This document shows positions 60,971 through 64,000 of a stretch of 64,000 bases of DNA, in pieces. A program made the position numbers and the translations under genes. The notes beneath the pieces were generated by a model, which searched no databases, was not told the origin of the DNA, and saw nothing but the letters and a program-made list of their open reading frames with translations. This stretch comes from Onstottus_B arcticum (GTDB lineage Bacteria > Acidobacteriota > Blastocatellia > UBA7656): the NCBI GenBank assembly GCA_038040485.1, contig JBBPIE010000015.1, forward strand, positions 77,330-141,329. Reading direction: 5' to 3'. Within the stretch, counting starts at the first letter, position 1. Every line of letters begins with the position of its first letter.

Positions 60971-63838
60971 ATGTCCGAAGAAGCAATACGCGTTCGTGGC
61001 GCGCGCGTTCACAACCTCAAGAACATCAGCTTCGATATCCCCCTCGGGAAGCTTACGGTGGTGACCGGGGTGAGCGGCTCAGGCAAATCAAGCCTTGCCT
61101 TCGATACCGTCTACGCCGAAGGCCAACGCCGCTACGTCGAGAGCTTGTCCGCTTACGCACGGCAGTTCCTCGAACGAATGGATAAGCCCGACGTCGACGA
61201 GGTCGTCGGGATCTGCCCGGCCATCTCGATTCGACAAAAGAACGCGACTCGCAACCCGCGCTCGACCGTCGCGACTCAAACCGAGATCTACGATTATCTC
61301 CGGCTGCTGTTCGCCCGAATAGGCAGCACCTTTTGCAGCAACTGCGGCAAGCGGGTCCATCGCGACACCCCCGACTCGGTCGCAGAGGAAGTGTTGAAGC
61401 TTTCCGACGGGGCGCGCTTCTACGTGATGTTTTCCGCTTCGGCGGGTATGGAGGAGGTCGAGGCCGGTGCGAACGGGAACCCAAAACAGAAGAGGCGCGG
61501 CGCAAAGCAGACGAGCCAGCACACGCGCATGAAAGCCCATCTGATGAGCCTGCTTCAGCGCGGCTTCACACGGCTTTACAAGGACGGCAGGACAATCGAG
61601 CTTGCAACGCCCGACAGCTACAGCGATGACAACTTCGACGATACTTTTGTGCTGGTAGACCGCCTGGCCGCGCGGCCCGATATCAGACCTCGGCTGGTTG
61701 ACTCGCTCGAAGTTTGCTATCAGGAGGGACACGGCCAGGCGATCATTGAGACCGCCGACGAGCCGCGCGTTCGATTGAAGTTCTCGGAGGGCTTCGAGTG
61801 CAAGGCTTGCGCGATCCGCTACGCCACGCCCGAACCGCAACTGTTCAGCTTTAACAACCCGTTCGGCGCGTGTCCGACCTGTCAGGGTTTTGGAAATACA
61901 ATCGGCCTCGACATGGGTCTGGTCATTCCCAATCGCGAGCTGAGCCTTGCCGGCGGCGCGATTGAGCCGTGGACCAAGCCTCAATACGAGTGGGCGCAGC
62001 GCGAGCTGCTCAAGTTCTCAAAGCAATCGACTATCCCGACCGACGTTCCGTTTCGCGCGCTCAGCCGAGAGCAGCAAAAAACTATCGTCCAGGGCCGCAA
62101 CGGATTCGACGGGGTGATGGGGTTCTTCGATTGGCTTGAGACCAAAAAGTACAAGCTGCACGTTCGAGTGTTTCTCTCGAAATACCGAGGCTATACGTTG
62201 TGCCCGGCGTGCGGCGGCGCGCGGCTTCGGCTGGAAGCGCGGCTCGTGCGCGTAGCGGGCAAGACCCTTCCCGAGATCTGCGCGATGACCGCTGCGGAAG
62301 CAGCCTCGTTCTTTGACACCATCGCGCTCGACGAAGCTTCGATGGGAATCGCTGGCCGGCTGCTGCACGAGATTGGCAGCCGGCTCAAGTTTCTCATCGA
62401 CGTCGGTCTGCAGTACCTGACGCTGGACCGTTTGGCTTCGACTCTCTCTGGTGGCGAAGCTCAACGAATCCAGCTTGCGACAAACCTTGGAGCCTCGCTC
62501 GTCGGAGCGATCTATGTTCTGGACGAGCCGTCGATCGGACTTCATCCGCGCGACAATGAACGGCTCATCAGGATCTTGAAGAACCTTCGCGACATCGGGA
62601 ACACCGTGCTGGTAGTCGAGCACGAGCCTGAGATGATGATGCAAGCCGACCACATAATAGACATAGGGCCTGGCGCAGGCGAACTCGGCGGCGAAATCGT
62701 CTTTGCCGGAACGCCAAAGGCCCTGCTGGAGAGCAGCAGTTCGTTGACCGGCAAGTATCTGCGCGGCGAAATCGAGATCAAGCCGCCCAAGACTCGCAAG
62801 CTGCTCAGCACTCGCGCGCTCGCCATTCGCGGCGCAAGCCAGCACAACCTCAAGGGTATCGATGTAACGATCCCGCTTGGTATGACGTGTTGCATCACCG
62901 GCGTGTCGGGCTCGGGCAAGTCAACGCTTGTGCACGACATTCTCTACGCCGGCATCAAGAAACAGCGCGGCGAGTGGACCGGCCCGGTCGGTTCGTTCGC
63001 GAAGCTCGAGGGTACTCAGTTCATAGATGATGTGGTTTTGGTTGACCAGTCTCCGATCGGCCGCACGCCGCGCTCCAACCCGGTGACATATATCAAGGTG
63101 TACGACGCAATACGGGAGCTGTTTGCTTCCACGCGCGAGGCGCAGGCCCACGGTTGGGATCCGTCGTATTTCAGCTTCAACGTTCCCGGCGGCCGGTGCG
63201 AACGCTGCGAAGGAAACGGCGTCGAGATCAAGGAAATGCAATTCCTCGCCGACGTCGAGTTGACCTGCGAGGAGTGCAAGGGAATGCGCTTCAAGCCGGG
63301 GCTGCTGGAAGTAAGGTACAAGGGCCGCTCGATTCACGATGTGCTGAGCATGACGGTGCGTGAAGCGCTGGTGTTTTTCGCCGGAGTGAACCGCATCGCA
63401 TCGAGGCTTCGCGTGCTGGACGATGTAGGGCTTGGCTACCTGAAGCTCGGGCAATCGGCGACGACGCTTTCCGGCGGCGAGGCTCAACGGGTAAAGCTTG
63501 CGGCTTACCTATCAAAGCGAAGCAGCGAACGGACGCTTTACATCTTCGACGAACCGACAACCGGGCTTCATTTTGATGACATCAACCGCTTGCTTGCGGC
63601 ATTCAGGCAATTGATCGAAGTGGGCGGTTCGATCATCATAATTGAGCACAATCTCGACGTCATCAAGAGCGCGGACTGGATCATCGACCTCGGTCCGGAA
63701 GGCGGCGAAGAGGGCGGCCGCGTTGTTGTGGAAGGCCCTCCCCGAACGATCGCCGCTTGCAAGCAGTCCCACACCGGCCGATTCCTCCGAAGGTTGGTGG
63801 CGGGAGAGCGCCGGTTGAAGGTCGAGGATAGAGGATAG
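60971..63838 (+). CDS. uvrA: Excinuclease ABC subunit UvrA
   Basis: The damage-recognition ATPase of nucleotide excision repair. Walker A GVSGSGKSS (residues 33-41), the second-half Walker A GVSGSGKST, ABC signatures TLSGGEAQRIQL and TLSGGEAQRVKL, and zinc motifs CPACGGARL and CERCEGNG...CEECKGMRF are present. ATG 60971 (MSEEAIRVRGARVHNLK) matches the family start and gives 955 aa, slightly above the usual 940. The last residues (LKVEDRG) and the stop lie inside a GGATAGAGGAT repeat, so the C-terminus has probably been extended or replaced by it. Confidence 0.97.
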   Translation: MSEEAIRVRGARVHNLKNISFDIPLGKLTVVTGVSGSGKSSLAFDTVYAEGQRRYVESLSAYARQFLERMDKPDVDEVVGICPAISIRQKNATRNPRSTVATQTEIYDYLRLLFARIGSTFCSNCGKRVHRDTPDSVAEEVLKLSDGARFYVMFSASAGMEEVEAGANGNPKQKRRGAKQTSQHTRMKAHLMSLLQRGFTRLYKDGRTIELATPDSYSDDNFDDTFVLVDRLAARPDIRPRLVDSLEVCYQEGHGQAIIETADEPRVRLKFSEGFECKACAIRYATPEPQLFSFNNPFGACPTCQGFGNTIGLDMGLVIPNRELSLAGGAIEPWTKPQYEWAQRELLKFSKQSTIPTDVPFRALSREQQKTIVQGRNGFDGVMGFFDWLETKKYKLHVRVFLSKYRGYTLCPACGGARLRLEARLVRVAGKTLPEICAMTAAEAASFFDTIALDEASMGIAGRLLHEIGSRLKFLIDVGLQYLTLDRLASTLSGGEAQRIQLATNLGASLVGAIYVLDEPSIGLHPRDNERLIRILKNLRDIGNTVLVVEHEPEMMMQADHIIDIGPGAGELGGEIVFAGTPKALLESSSSLTGKYLRGEIEIKPPKTRKLLSTRALAIRGASQHNLKGIDVTIPLGMTCCITGVSGSGKSTLVHDILYAGIKKQRGEWTGPVGSFAKLEGTQFIDDVVLVDQSPIGRTPRSNPVTYIKVYDAIRELFASTREAQAHGWDPSYFSFNVPGGRCERCEGNGVEIKEMQFLADVELTCEECKGMRFKPGLLEVRYKGRSIHDVLSMTVREALVFFAGVNRIASRLRVLDDVGLGYLKLGQSATTLSGGEAQRVKLAAYLSKRSSERTLYIFDEPTTGLHFDDINRLLAAFRQLIEVGGSIIIIEHNLDVIKSADWIIDLGPEGGEEGGRVVVEGPPRTIAACKQSHTGRFLRRLVAGERRLKVEDRG

Positions 63839-63972
63839 AGGATGGAGGATAGAGGATCGAAAGTGGTTGAACGAGCTAAGCCCCCTTCGAATCTCGATCC
63901 TCGATCTTCTATCCTCTATCCTCGACCTTCTATCCTCCATCCTCCATCCTCTATCCTCCATTCTCTATCTTT
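63818..63972. repeat. Large inverted repeat of the GGATAGAGGAT family
   Basis: Left part 63818-63860 consists of GGATAGA/GGATGGA units; right part 63894-63972 is the complementary TCTATCC/TCCATCC string, about twice as long. The left part encodes the last residues of UvrA and its stop codon. It runs close to the end of the window. Confidence 0.85.
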
Positions 63973-64000
63973 TGATCACTGGCCACCGCCTTGAACTACC

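Overview
This looks like a chromosomal window from a Gram-negative, aerobic, free-living bacterium of moderately high GC content. The best guess is Acidobacteriota, perhaps Blastocatellia. That guess rests on family content (a large secreted VPS10/sortilin-like BNR protein, a periplasmic aldehyde-oxidase-type molybdoenzyme, a cytochrome c/copper monooxygenase-like fusion, a di-haem peroxidase, a two-gene agmatine-to-putrescine pathway) and not on any rRNA or marker tree. There is no rRNA, CRISPR array, transposase or prophage gene. One tRNA gene, tRNA-Pro(GGG), is present.

Layout. 1-13752 (+ except truA): homoserine dehydrogenase (cut by the window start), aspartate kinase and Ppx/GppA, a MerR regulator, tRNA-Pro, surE-pcm, a DedA protein, an NTF2-like secreted protein, truA (-), an Lrp-type regulator followed by an aminotransferase-phzF pair, a cupin, an unusual SDR and a GNAT enzyme. 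13753-15933: a lower-GC stretch with one unrecognised 499-aa gene. 15934-24403: galU (+), then leftward genes for a di-haem peroxidase, two secreted proteins and a four-gene Pao-like molybdoenzyme operon, and a small secreted Cys-rich protein. 24798-30744 (+): a geranylgeranyl-reductase-like flavoprotein, a PBP4-type carboxypeptidase with a basic tract, a small membrane protein, nfeD and a stomatin-like gene, and a membrane protein. 30775-34888 (-): a zinc-ribbon protein, DUF5996 and DUF5655 proteins, and aguA/aguB. 35229-40419 (+): a caspase-fold (C25-like) peptidase, a 77-aa protein, a metallophosphoesterase and a B12-radical SAM protein. 40643-41127: a toxin-antitoxin pair. 41136-54203: the sortilin-like protein (-), malic enzyme and citrate synthase (+), the cytochrome c/Cu protein (-), a GGDEF-EAL protein (-) and a GAF protein with a degenerate kinase tail (-). 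54620-63838 (+): an S8 subtilase with hexapeptide repeats, a GNAT protein, an HD-GYP protein, three tandem mini-genes and uvrA.

Two features stand out. (1) Three tandem paralogous mini-genes (60025-60588; 45, 45 and 39 aa) consist of repeats of the form G-V-L-[VIL]-[GA]-D. The same hexapeptide frame (G-M-L-L-S-D) forms the C-terminal tail of the subtilase encoded about 4 kb upstream. (2) At least 14 long intergenic inverted repeats of about eight unrelated, internally repetitive sequence families are scattered through the window. Twelve of them start within about 40 bp of, or overlap, a stop codon, and in two cases the repeat encodes the last residues of a protein.
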